This document shows positions 1 to 5,476 of a stretch of DNA of 5,538 nucleotides, piece by piece (the stretch's first letter is position 1; the number at the start of each line of letters is the position of its first letter). The notes under the pieces were generated by a model. That model made no database searches. It was not told the origin of the DNA and saw nothing but the letters and a program-made list of their open reading frames with translations. Both the position numbers and the translations under genes were made by a program. Origin of the DNA: CAZZBK01 sp964652155 (GTDB taxonomy: Bacteria > Planctomycetota > Planctomycetia > Pirellulales > PNKZ01); contig CAZZBK010000236.1 of assembly GCA_964652155.1 (NCBI GenBank), forward strand, positions 1 to 5,538, in the 5' to 3' direction.

Positions 1-54
1 GAATGGGTCTGGCGCAACATCCCGCCCGCCTGGGTGCATCATGTCATGAAGTAA
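1..54 (+). CDS. C-terminal end of an unidentified plus-strand gene (partial)
   Basis: Frame 1 is open from the window edge to a TAA at 52-54 and encodes 17 residues ending EWVWRNIPPAWVHHVMK. The three tryptophans and the ordinary codon use look like real protein. The stop lies 54 bases before the end of the converging minus-strand gene, a normal convergent spacing. There is too little sequence to name a family. It could be a chance open frame, since it is short and only its stop is visible. Confidence 0.5.
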   Translation, partial: EWVWRNIPPAWVHHVMK

Positions 55-60
55 CACGCG

Positions 61-90
61 GGCCGCTACGCCTTGCGTGCATTCGCGGCC
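61..90. terminator. possible hairpin between convergent genes
   Basis: GGCCGC (61-66) is complementary to GCGGCC (85-90), and a smaller stem ACGC/GCGT (68-71 with 75-78) lies inside. It sits in the 54-base gap between a plus-strand stop and a minus-strand stop, where a bidirectional terminator would be useful. There is no clear T tract on either side, and short complementary GC stretches are common at this G+C, so this is only a candidate. Confidence 0.25.
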
Positions 91-108
91 GACTCGAGTT
101 CAGGCCGC

Positions 109-840
109 TCACTTGCTCGCTAGTGGCGGCGGCAGCACCTCGGCGAGCGTCGTCGCCTCGATCACATGATCGAAAATGATCGTCTCGGGTACGTCGATCG
201 TGTCGCGCATCAGTCCAATTTGAAAGAACGCCACATTCTCGTCAAGCAACGTGGCGGTCATCGCGCGTTCGACGACCTGCTGGCCATCGAACCAGACTTC
301 GACAAAGCCCTGGGCCGGATCGCGTGACCACAGCACGTGGACGGCAAAGTCGTGCCAACGACCCGGCGTGAGTTTGCCCGGTCCGCTCCAGCGACGCGCA
401 TACGGCACGCGCGTCGTGTACAGAATATCTTCGCCGCGGACCTCGAAGGACATCAACTGCCGCCAACTGTTGCGCGTCTCGAAATAGCCGAGCGCGTGGC
501 CATCGTGGGTCAACTTCTGGGGCAGGTACACACTCCAGCCGAAGTAACGCTCGGTCCCCTCGGCCGTGCCGGGCGGTTGGGGCTGGTGTTGAAACTCGAT
601 CCGATCGCGAGTCCCTCGCCGCGCGGCGTTTGTACCGTCGATGCGCAACGCATACTTGCCGGCTCGCACCGGCTCGGTCACCACGCGCACATGCGCCCCT
701 TGAGGAGCGCCGCGCCACTGCTCGGTCGTGCCGGTCTCGAAGTCGCCGCGCCATAGGACCTCGGCCTTCGCGCTCAGCGGCGTCAGGGCCACCAGATAAA
801 GCCAAAAGGCGAACAACCGCGCAGGGCCAGGGCGTTGCAT
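109..840 (-). CDS. secreted polysaccharide lyase-like protein (heparin lyase I family)
   Basis: 243 residues. Residues 1-26 are a Sec signal peptide: basic start, hydrophobic FAFWLYLVALTPL, then an AKA cleavage site before EVLW. The mature part reads like the heparin lyase I / Polysacc_lyase family, a beta-jelly-roll fold. Seen in order: DFETG (33-37), VVTEPVRAGKYALRI (53-67), an R-x-E strand (80-82), YFGWSVYLP (99-107), WHDFAVHVLWS (162-172), GFVEVWFDG (178-186), FFQIGLMR (205-212) and IIFDHV (221-226). Such enzymes cleave uronic-acid polysaccharides by beta-elimination, but many planctomycete homologues are uncharacterised and I cannot assign the catalytic residues, so lyase activity is inferred. 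The ATG at 840 is the only start that gives a signal peptide. No Shine-Dalgarno is visible. It is divergent from the DUF1592-type gene, and a laminin G-like lectin domain is the alternative reading. Confidence 0.82.
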   Translation of the reverse strand: MQRPGPARLFAFWLYLVALTPLSAKAEVLWRGDFETGTTEQWRGAPQGAHVRVVTEPVRAGKYALRIDGTNAARRGTRDRIEFQHQPQPPGTAEGTERYFGWSVYLPQKLTHDGHALGYFETRNSWRQLMSFEVRGEDILYTTRVPYARRWSGPGKLTPGRWHDFAVHVLWSRDPAQGFVEVWFDGQQVVERAMTATLLDENVAFFQIGLMRDTIDVPETIIFDHVIEATTLAEVLPPPLASK

Positions 841-1072
841 GGGTGGGTCTCAACTCGTTGCGTTAAACGTTTGTCTGCGAGCTTCGCACGGTTGGATTGT
901 ATCGCGCCACGGCTCATCGATCCGCACGGAACTGGCCTCCGCGAGCGATTTACCGAGCCGCTTGCCCTGCGGTGCTAGTCACTGAAATGGAAACCAGGCC
1001 AACGAACGGTTATGATGGAAGGCACCCCGGACTCGCCCGCCCCCCCTGCCTGCAACAGCACAAGGTCGCGCT
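841..1072. promoter_or_regulatory. divergent intergenic region, promoters not resolved
   Basis: This stretch separates the minus-strand lyase-like gene from the plus-strand cytochrome gene, so it should contain the promoters of both. I see no convincing -35/-10 pair. Small symmetrical elements are present: the palindrome AAACGTTT at 865-872 and a 5-bp hairpin TGCGA/TCGCA (876-880 with 884-888). Both lie close to the minus-strand gene start and could be operator-like, but neither exceeds what chance allows. Confidence 0.3.
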
Positions 1073-1077
1073 GGAAG
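1073..1077 (+). promoter_or_regulatory. Shine-Dalgarno-like GGAAG that favours the 1084 start
   Basis: GGAAG lies six bases before the ATG at 1084 and directly abuts the ATG at 1078. The spacing fits initiation at 1084. The upstream in-frame ATG pair at 1012/1015 would add a 24-residue Pro- and Ser-rich, non-hydrophobic extension ahead of the signal peptide. Confidence 0.45.
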
Positions 1078-1083
1078 ATGACG

Positions 1084-3576
1084 ATGGCATTGCGATCATT
1101 GGGCCCAACGCGCTGCGGTACCTCGCACAAACGTGCATCGCGCACGCCGTGGTGGATCGTGCTCGTTGGTGTGCTCCTGTCGGGCTGTTTCGATGCGTGC
1201 CGCATGGCCTGCGCCGCGGAGCCGGCTCCGCCACGCTCGACCGAGTTCGCCCAGTCGTTCTTAACCCAGCATTGTCACGCCTGCCACTCGGGGACCAAAC
1301 CCAAGGGAAACGTTCGGCTCGATGGCCTGCCGACCGGTGTGGCTGAGAAAGGACCTGCCGAGCGGTGGCTCGCGGTGCTCGAACAAGTCAAGGCGGGGAC
1401 GATGCCGCCGGCCGATCAACCGCGTCCTGCGGCACAAGACTTGCGCCGGTTCATCGCCGCCATAAACGAGAAAATCGCCGCGCGGGACGCCGCCCGGCAG
1501 GCCGAGCAAGGGCGCGTCGTCTTGCGCCGCCTCAATCGCTCCGAGTACCAGAACACGATCCGCGATCTGCTCCAGGTGGATGTCGATCTGAAAGACCTGC
1601 TCCCGCTTGACGACTCGACGAGCGGGTTCGACAACAGCGCCGAGTCGCTGCATGTTTCGTCGTACCTGATGGACAGTTACCTAGAGGCGGCCGAGCGCGT
1701 GCTGGACATTGCCATCGTTAACGGACCCCGCCCCACCACGATCAACCGACGTTTCGACATCAAGGAAGAACGGACCGTCAAGCCGACCGGGAGCGTGTAT
1801 CGGCACATCGACGATGGTGTGGCAATTTTTAGCTCGTGGGTGTCGGCCAACATCCAAGTGACGTTGTGGAATTTCCGCTCACGCGATCGCGGCAACTATC
1901 GCTTTCGCATCTCGGGTTATGGCTACCAGAGCACCAAGCCGGTCACCTTTCATGTCACGGCGGGCACGCTGACCGCGGTCACCGAAGAACGCCTGATCGA
2001 CTACTTCACCGTTGAGCCCACAAAGCCGACGGTCATCGAATTTGTCGAACGTCTCGAGAATCGCAACACGATTCGCATCGTGACCGATGGCCTGGGAGCG
2101 CTGCCGCCTGAGGTGCAGAAGGTGGGGGCCGAGAACTATCAAGGCCCGGGCTTGGTCGTGCAGTGGGTCGAGATCGAAGGCCCGCTGCTTGATCGCTGGC
2201 CGCCGTCGAGCCACCAGCAGATTTTCGGTGATTTGCCCCAGGCACCCGCCGCGACGGACGATCAGCCCAATCGCCGCGAGGTGGTGTCGCAACAGCCGCT
2301 CGTTGACGCCGCGAAGATTTTGCGCTCGTTCGCGCGACGCGCTTTTCGTCGCACCGTGACCGACCAGGATATCGAGCCCTTTCTGGCCCGAGTGCGCACC
2401 AAGCTCGCGCAGCACGCGTCGTTTGAACAGGCGGTGCGTGTGGGCCTGAAAGCGGTGCTCGTGTCGCCGCACTTTCTGTTCCTCCGCGAGCGCGTGTCGG
2501 ACGGTGCCTCGACCCAGCTCGATGACTTCGCGCTCGCCAGCCGGCTCTCGTACTTCTTGTGGAGCTCCATGCCCGACGAAGAACTGTTGCAACTCGCCGA
2601 GTTGGGCAAGCTGCGGCACCCCGACACGCTCCGCGCGCAGGTCGAGCGGCTGCTTCGCGATCCCAAGGCGGCCGCCCTGACGGAGAATTTTGCCGGCCAG
2701 TGGCTTGGCCTCCGCGCGATCGACTCGACATCGCCCGACCGCATGCTCTACCCCGAGTACGACGACGTGCTCAAGGTGTCGTCGGTCAAAGAGACGTTGC
2801 TCTTCTTCGACGAGGTGTTGAAGAACAATCTGAGTCTGACGAACTTTGTCGCCTCGGACTTCACGATGCTCAACAGCCGGCTGGCCAAGCACTACGGCAT
2901 CCCGGGCATCGAGGGGCTCAACTTCCGCAAGGTCATGCTGCCCGTGGGGAGCCATCGCGGCGGCGTGTTGACGATGGCGAGTGTTTTGAAAGTGACGGCC
3001 AACGGCACGACGACCTCGCCGGTGTTGCGCGGTGCCTGGGTGCTGGACCGGATCCTCGGGACGCCGCCTCCCAAGCCGACCGTCGATGTCGAGGCGGTTG
3101 AGCCGGATATTCGTGGCGCCACGACGATCCGCGAGCAGTTGGCCAAGCATCGCGAGCATGGCGCGTGCGCCAATTGTCACAAGCAAATCGATCCGCCGGG
3201 CTTCGCGCTCGAAAACTTCGATGTCATCGGCGGCTGGCGCGACAACTATCGAAAAATTGGCGATTTCGAGGCCGTGATCGTCGATGGCCGCAGGGTGCGT
3301 TACCGACCGGGCCCCGCGGTCGACGCCCGTGACGTGCTGAGCGACGGTCGAACCTTTCACAATATCGACGAATACAAACAACGGTTGCTCGAAGACAAAG
3401 ACCCATTGGCCCTGGCGCTCGCCGAGAAGCTGTTAACCTACGCCACGGGCGCTGCCCCCACGGCAGCCGACCAGCCGGAACTCCAAGTCATCGTGGGCAA
3501 GATTCGCGCGCAGAACTACGGCCTCCGCACGCTTGTTCACGAGATCGTGCAAAGCAGCGTGTTTGGGCGGAAATGA
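1084..3576 (+). CDS. planctomycete cytochrome c protein, PSCyt1/DUF1587/DUF1595/DUF1592/DUF1588/DUF1585
   Basis: 830 residues from the ATG at 1084 (854 from 1012). A basic N-terminus leads to the hydrophobic WWIVLVGVLLSGCF (23-36). Export could end at ACAA|EP (signal peptidase I) or at the lipobox LSG|C35. PSCyt1 follows, with haem motif CHACH at 64-68. Then DUF1587 (about 145-211, LRRLNRSEYQNTIRDLL), a beta-rich segment resembling a carbohydrate-binding module (about 248-368), DUF1595 (411-468), DUF1592 (479-606, ASRLSYFLWSSMPDEEL), DUF1588 (614-720, second haem motif CANCH at 695-699) and DUF1585 (754-828). This is the family's standard order and length, and the gene looks intact. It is predicted to be a periplasmic or membrane-anchored c-type haem protein; its biochemical role is unknown. 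In planctomycetes such genes are typically followed by a DUF1552 or related gene, as here, but a 470-bp cassette now separates the two. The stop TGA forms part of the left ATGAA repeat. Confidence 0.9.
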   Translation: MALRSLGPTRCGTSHKRASRTPWWIVLVGVLLSGCFDACRMACAAEPAPPRSTEFAQSFLTQHCHACHSGTKPKGNVRLDGLPTGVAEKGPAERWLAVLEQVKAGTMPPADQPRPAAQDLRRFIAAINEKIAARDAARQAEQGRVVLRRLNRSEYQNTIRDLLQVDVDLKDLLPLDDSTSGFDNSAESLHVSSYLMDSYLEAAERVLDIAIVNGPRPTTINRRFDIKEERTVKPTGSVYRHIDDGVAIFSSWVSANIQVTLWNFRSRDRGNYRFRISGYGYQSTKPVTFHVTAGTLTAVTEERLIDYFTVEPTKPTVIEFVERLENRNTIRIVTDGLGALPPEVQKVGAENYQGPGLVVQWVEIEGPLLDRWPPSSHQQIFGDLPQAPAATDDQPNRREVVSQQPLVDAAKILRSFARRAFRRTVTDQDIEPFLARVRTKLAQHASFEQAVRVGLKAVLVSPHFLFLRERVSDGASTQLDDFALASRLSYFLWSSMPDEELLQLAELGKLRHPDTLRAQVERLLRDPKAAALTENFAGQWLGLRAIDSTSPDRMLYPEYDDVLKVSSVKETLLFFDEVLKNNLSLTNFVASDFTMLNSRLAKHYGIPGIEGLNFRKVMLPVGSHRGGVLTMASVLKVTANGTTTSPVLRGAWVLDRILGTPPPKPTVDVEAVEPDIRGATTIREQLAKHREHGACANCHKQIDPPGFALENFDVIGGWRDNYRKIGDFEAVIVDGRRVRYRPGPAVDARDVLSDGRTFHNIDEYKQRLLEDKDPLALALAEKLLTYATGAAPTAADQPELQVIVGKIRAQNYGLRTLVHEIVQSSVFGRK

Positions 3577-3577
3577 A
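3573..3577. repeat. left copy of flanking direct repeat ATGAA (putative target-site duplication)
   Basis: ATGAA overlaps the last base of the final codon and the TGA stop of the cytochrome gene. The same pentamer occurs at 4048-4052, immediately outside the right repeat array. The two copies bracket the cassette with only two bases (AG) between the left copy and the first GGTGTTT unit. A pentamer can match by chance, so this supports insertion without proving it. Confidence 0.5.
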
Positions 3578-3578
3578 A

Positions 3579-3610
3579 GGGTGTTTTGTGTTGGGTGTTT
3601 TGTGTTGGGT
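3579..3610. repeat. left heptamer array, alternating GGTGTTT and TGTGTTG
   Basis: The 14-mer GGGTGTTTTGTGTT occurs twice in perfect tandem (3579-3592, 3593-3606), followed by GGGT. Read in sevens from 3580 it is GGTGTTT, TGTGTTG, GGTGTTT, TGTGTTG. GGTGTTT is the exact reverse complement of the right-hand unit AAACACC, while TGTGTTG differs from it at two positions. It begins two bases after the ATGAA that contains the cytochrome gene's stop. Confidence 0.85.
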
Positions 3611-3618
3611 AGGGGAAG
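3611..3618 (+). promoter_or_regulatory. Shine-Dalgarno-like AGGGGAAG of the four-helix-bundle gene
   Basis: The purine run AGGGGAAG begins directly after the left repeat array. Its GGGG core is six bases from the ATG at 3622 but only three from the ATG at 3619, which favours 3622. The small gene therefore carries its own ribosome binding site inside the cassette, in contrast to the DUF1552 gene downstream. Confidence 0.5.
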
Positions 3619-3621
3619 ATG

Positions 3622-4005
3622 ATGGCATTCGTCCGCTTTCAAGATTTGAAGGTTTATCGAATTGCGGAAGAATTGTCCGATACACTATGGAAGGCAGTTC
3701 TGGCATGGCCTCCACTGGCACGAGATACCGTTGGAAAGCAGTTGATTCGAGCGGTCGACAGTATCGGCGCAAATATCGCAGAAGGTTGTGGACGCCACTC
3801 GGCCAATGACAATCGAAGATTTGTCCGTATCGCTCGCGGATCAATGCTTGAAACGCAACATTGGCTCCGACGTGCTTACCAGCGACAGCTCCTTACAAAC
3901 GAACAGACAGTCATCATTCACCCCTTGCTGGAAGAGCTTGGCCCCAAGCTGAACGCCTATCTTTCCTCCATCGGCCGCCACACATCCGATCCACCACCGC
4001 CATAA
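3622..4005 (+). CDS. four-helix-bundle protein, 23S rRNA intervening-sequence (IVP/S23) family
   Basis: 127 residues, typical of the family. Conserved positions visible: F6-x-x-L9 then V11Y12 in the first helix, Q40-L-x-RA in the second, the hallmark SIGANIAEG (47-55) followed by GR, RRF (65-67) with ARGS (71-74) and E77 in the third, and a fourth helix around 94-116. It ends in a proline-rich tail (DPPPP). Family members were first noted inside intervening sequences of 23S rRNA genes (for example Leptospira). They are related to Avd, the pentameric accessory protein of diversity-generating retroelements, which binds the reverse transcriptase and nucleic acid. No rRNA or reverse transcriptase gene is present here. 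Its molecular function is unknown; nucleic-acid binding is a reasonable inference. Lower G+C than both neighbours and the bracketing inverted heptamer arrays suggest it arrived as a cassette. It is in the same orientation as its neighbours, so probably co-transcribed. Confidence 0.88.
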   Translation: MAFVRFQDLKVYRIAEELSDTLWKAVLAWPPLARDTVGKQLIRAVDSIGANIAEGCGRHSANDNRRFVRIARGSMLETQHWLRRAYQRQLLTNEQTVIIHPLLEELGPKLNAYLSSIGRHTSDPPPP

Positions 4006-4019
4006 TCCGCCTTTTCCTC

Positions 4020-4047
4020 AAACACCAAACACCAAACACCAAACACC
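4020..4047. repeat. right heptamer array, four perfect AAACACC units
   Basis: AAACACC is repeated four times with no mismatch, and the last base directly abuts the ATG of the DUF1552 gene. The array is the inverse of the left array. It replaces any normal leader: there is no Shine-Dalgarno in the 28 bases before the start codon, only unstructured A/C-rich sequence. Confidence 0.9.
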
Positions 4048-4052
4048 ATGAA
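4048..4052. repeat. right copy of flanking direct repeat ATGAA
   Basis: This copy consists of the DUF1552 start codon plus the first two bases of its second codon. It pairs with ATGAA at 3573-3577 on the other side of the cassette. In the inferred original junction one copy served both as stop (TGA) and start (ATG) in an ATGA overlap. Confidence 0.5.
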
Positions 4053-5319
4053 CATCAACCGTCGCCGCTTTCTCCGCGCCACGGGCGTGTCACTTGCCCT
4101 GCCGTGGTTCGATGCCTTGAACCCGGCCGGTGCGTCGACCGGCTCTCCCACGCCGCGACGGCGCATGATCTGCATCTGTGCGCCGCTCGGCTTGCATCCG
4201 GCCTATTTCTTCCCGGAAAAGTCCGGTGCGGATTATGCGTTGTCCCCCTATTTGGAACTGCTCCAGGATTTTCGGTCCGACTTCACGGTCATCTCGGGCC
4301 TATCGCACGCGGGCATGAGCCCCGGCTTTGCCCATCAGGCGACGGCCAGCTTTCTGACCGGGGTTCAAGGCGCTGGTCGGCCCGGCTTTCGCAATGCCAT
4401 CTCGCTCGATCAGTACGCGGCCGACTCGATCGGCAGCCAAACGCGCTTTCCGAGCCTCACGCTCTCGGGCGAAGGGGCCGGCTTGTCATGGACTCGCACC
4501 GGGGCGCTGATCCCCGCGGCCACGTCTCCCGCCCGTGTCTTCGCGCGGTTGTTTCTCGAAGGCAAGGCCGACGAAGTTCAAGCCCAGGTGCGACGATTGG
4601 AAGATGGCCGCAGCATTCTCGATGACGTTAGGAGCCAAGCCGGGTCGCTCCGCGCCGAGTTGGGCTCGGGCGATCGGGACAAGCTCGACGAGTATCTGAC
4701 CAGCGTGCGCGAACTGGAACAGCGACTCGTCAAGGACGAAACCTGGGCCAAAACTCCGAAACCCAAGGTCGATGTCGCGCCGCCGACCGACATCCCGAAT
4801 GTGGCCGACCTCATCGGCCGCACGCGATTGCTGTTCGATCTGACCCACCTCGCGTTGCAAACCGATTCGACCCGGCTGATTACGATCATGCTCGCCGGAT
4901 CGACATATGTGCCGCCGATCAAGGGGATCTCGCTCGGCCATCACGACCTGTCGCATCACGGCAAGGACCCCGGCAAACTCGAACAACTGAAGATCGTCGA
5001 GTTGGAAACGATGAAGACCTTGCGCGACTTGCTCGCCAAGCTGCATCAAAGCCAGGAAGACGGCGCGAGCCTGCTCGACCGCACGATGGTGTTCCTGGGG
5101 AGCAATCTGGGGGACGGCAGCAGCCACTCGGTGAAAAACCTGCCGGTGCTGCTGGCCGGTGGGGGCTTCCGGCATGGCCGACATTTGGCGTTCGACCCAC
5201 TCAATCCGCCGCCGCTCTGCAATCTGTACGTCAACATGCTCCAGCGGTTGGGCATCGAGACCGACCAGTTTGGTTCCAGCACCGGCACCTTAAACGGCTT
5301 GGATTTCGATCGCAGCTGA
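4048..5319 (+). CDS. DUF1552 (HxxSHH motif) protein with Tat signal
   Basis: 423 residues. The N-terminus has a twin-arginine motif, NRRRFLR (4-10), then a hydrophobic stretch (ATGVSLALPWFDAL), so export of a folded protein through Tat is expected. The body matches DUF1552: an early beta strand RRMICICAPLGLHPAYFFP, TVISGLSHAG, a central helical part (about 175-230, DDVRSQAGSLRAEL, VRELEQRL), the namesake HDLSHH at 299-304, MVFLGSNLGDGSSHS and VLLAGGGF near the C-terminus. The fold is thought to resemble alkaline phosphatase/sulfatase-type proteins (as in the related DUF1501), but no activity is established. Family members usually sit directly after a DUF1592-type cytochrome gene and are presumed partners. 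The ATG at 4048 is chosen because the Tat motif begins at once. There is no Shine-Dalgarno, since the preceding bases are the heptamer array. Translation may depend on readthrough coupling, an A/C-rich unstructured leader, or both. Confidence 0.9.
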   Translation: MNINRRRFLRATGVSLALPWFDALNPAGASTGSPTPRRRMICICAPLGLHPAYFFPEKSGADYALSPYLELLQDFRSDFTVISGLSHAGMSPGFAHQATASFLTGVQGAGRPGFRNAISLDQYAADSIGSQTRFPSLTLSGEGAGLSWTRTGALIPAATSPARVFARLFLEGKADEVQAQVRRLEDGRSILDDVRSQAGSLRAELGSGDRDKLDEYLTSVRELEQRLVKDETWAKTPKPKVDVAPPTDIPNVADLIGRTRLLFDLTHLALQTDSTRLITIMLAGSTYVPPIKGISLGHHDLSHHGKDPGKLEQLKIVELETMKTLRDLLAKLHQSQEDGASLLDRTMVFLGSNLGDGSSHSVKNLPVLLAGGGFRHGRHLAFDPLNPPPLCNLYVNMLQRLGIETDQFGSSTGTLNGLDFDRS

Positions 5320-5356
5320 TCGCACGCAACGCCACGACAAGCATGGCGCCACGGTC

Positions 5357-5371
5357 CGCGTCGGCGACGCG
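5357..5371 (+). terminator. possible terminator hairpin after the DUF1552 gene
   Basis: CGCGTC (5357-5362) and GACGCG (5366-5371) form a perfect 6-bp GC-rich stem with a three-base loop, 37 bases after the DUF1552 stop. The downstream bases CTCAAGTTGTTGT are T-rich but not a true T run. The position before a convergent gene is right for a terminator; the weak tail keeps confidence low. Confidence 0.4.
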
Positions 5372-5399
5372 CTCAAGTTGTTGTACATTGAGTTGTGGT

Positions 5400-5439
5400 C
5401 AGGGACAGGAAGCAGGAACCACGGATGAACACCGATGGG
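5400..5439. repeat. short degenerate intergenic repeat cluster
   Basis: Successive related units are seen: CAGGGA (5400-5405), CAGGAAG (5406-5412), CAGGAAC (5413-5419), then CACGGATGAA (5420-5429) and CACCGATGGG (5430-5439). The middle pair has a 7-base period and the last pair a 10-base period. The cluster sits in the gap between two convergent genes. It resembles dispersed intergenic repeat debris, but family membership cannot be settled from one copy. Confidence 0.4.
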
Positions 5440-5476
5440 TAATGGCGAGACAACTCGCCCGGCCCCTGTGACCACC

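Larger units (their letters stand above)
3578..4047. mobile_element. putative small cassette: IVP-family gene between inverted heptamer arrays
   Basis: A unit of about 470 bp fills the whole gap between two genes that normally abut. From left to right it has a heptamer array (3579-3610), a Shine-Dalgarno-like site, one four-helix-bundle gene (3622-4005), a short spacer and a second heptamer array in inverse orientation (4020-4047). Bases 3580-3607 match the reverse complement of 4020-4047 at 24 of 28 positions, giving a terminal inverted repeat. ATGAA flanks both ends. Removing 3578-4047 plus one ATGAA rejoins the genes with an ATGA overlap. G+C in the cassette gene is about 53% (200 of 380 by hand count over 3621-4000), against 68% and 63% in two 60-base samples of the neighbours. 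No transposase, integrase or reverse transcriptase is encoded, so mobility would need help in trans. The repeat and boundary structure is seen; mobility is inferred. Confidence 0.6.

Noticed and set aside
865..888. Operator made of AAACGTTT and the TGCGA/TCGCA hairpin
   Set aside because: Short palindromes of this size are expected by chance and nothing ties them to a known regulator; noted only within the intergenic entry.
1012..1083. Upstream start at 1012 for the cytochrome gene
   Set aside because: It would place 24 polar, Pro/Ser-rich residues before a signal peptide that already has a positively charged start from 1084, and GGAAG is well spaced for 1084. It is kept as an alternative, not the call.
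1879..3381. A 500-codon minus-strand open frame opposite the cytochrome gene
   Set aside because: It lies antisense to a gene with six recognisable domains. Its product is Arg/His/Gly/Val-rich with no family signature, as expected of the complement of a GC-rich coding frame.
3579..4047. CRISPR array
   Set aside because: The units are 7 bp, contiguous and without spacers, and they sit at two ends of a gene in inverse orientation.
3578..4047. A 23S rRNA intervening sequence within an rRNA gene
   Set aside because: The family of the encoded protein suggests it, but the flanking sequence on both sides is protein-coding, with no rRNA sequence in the window.
3578..4052. A diversity-generating retroelement, because the protein is related to Avd
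   Set aside because: No reverse transcriptase, template repeat or variable repeat pair can be seen in the window.
3861..4625. A plus-strand open frame running from the four-helix-bundle gene across the right array into the DUF1552 gene
   Set aside because: It overlaps two well-supported genes in another frame and encodes low-complexity peptide from the repeats; the reading is accidental.
4486..5184. A 232-codon minus-strand open frame opposite the DUF1552 gene
   Set aside because: It is antisense to a conserved gene with the HDLSHH motif and has no recognisable domain or signal.
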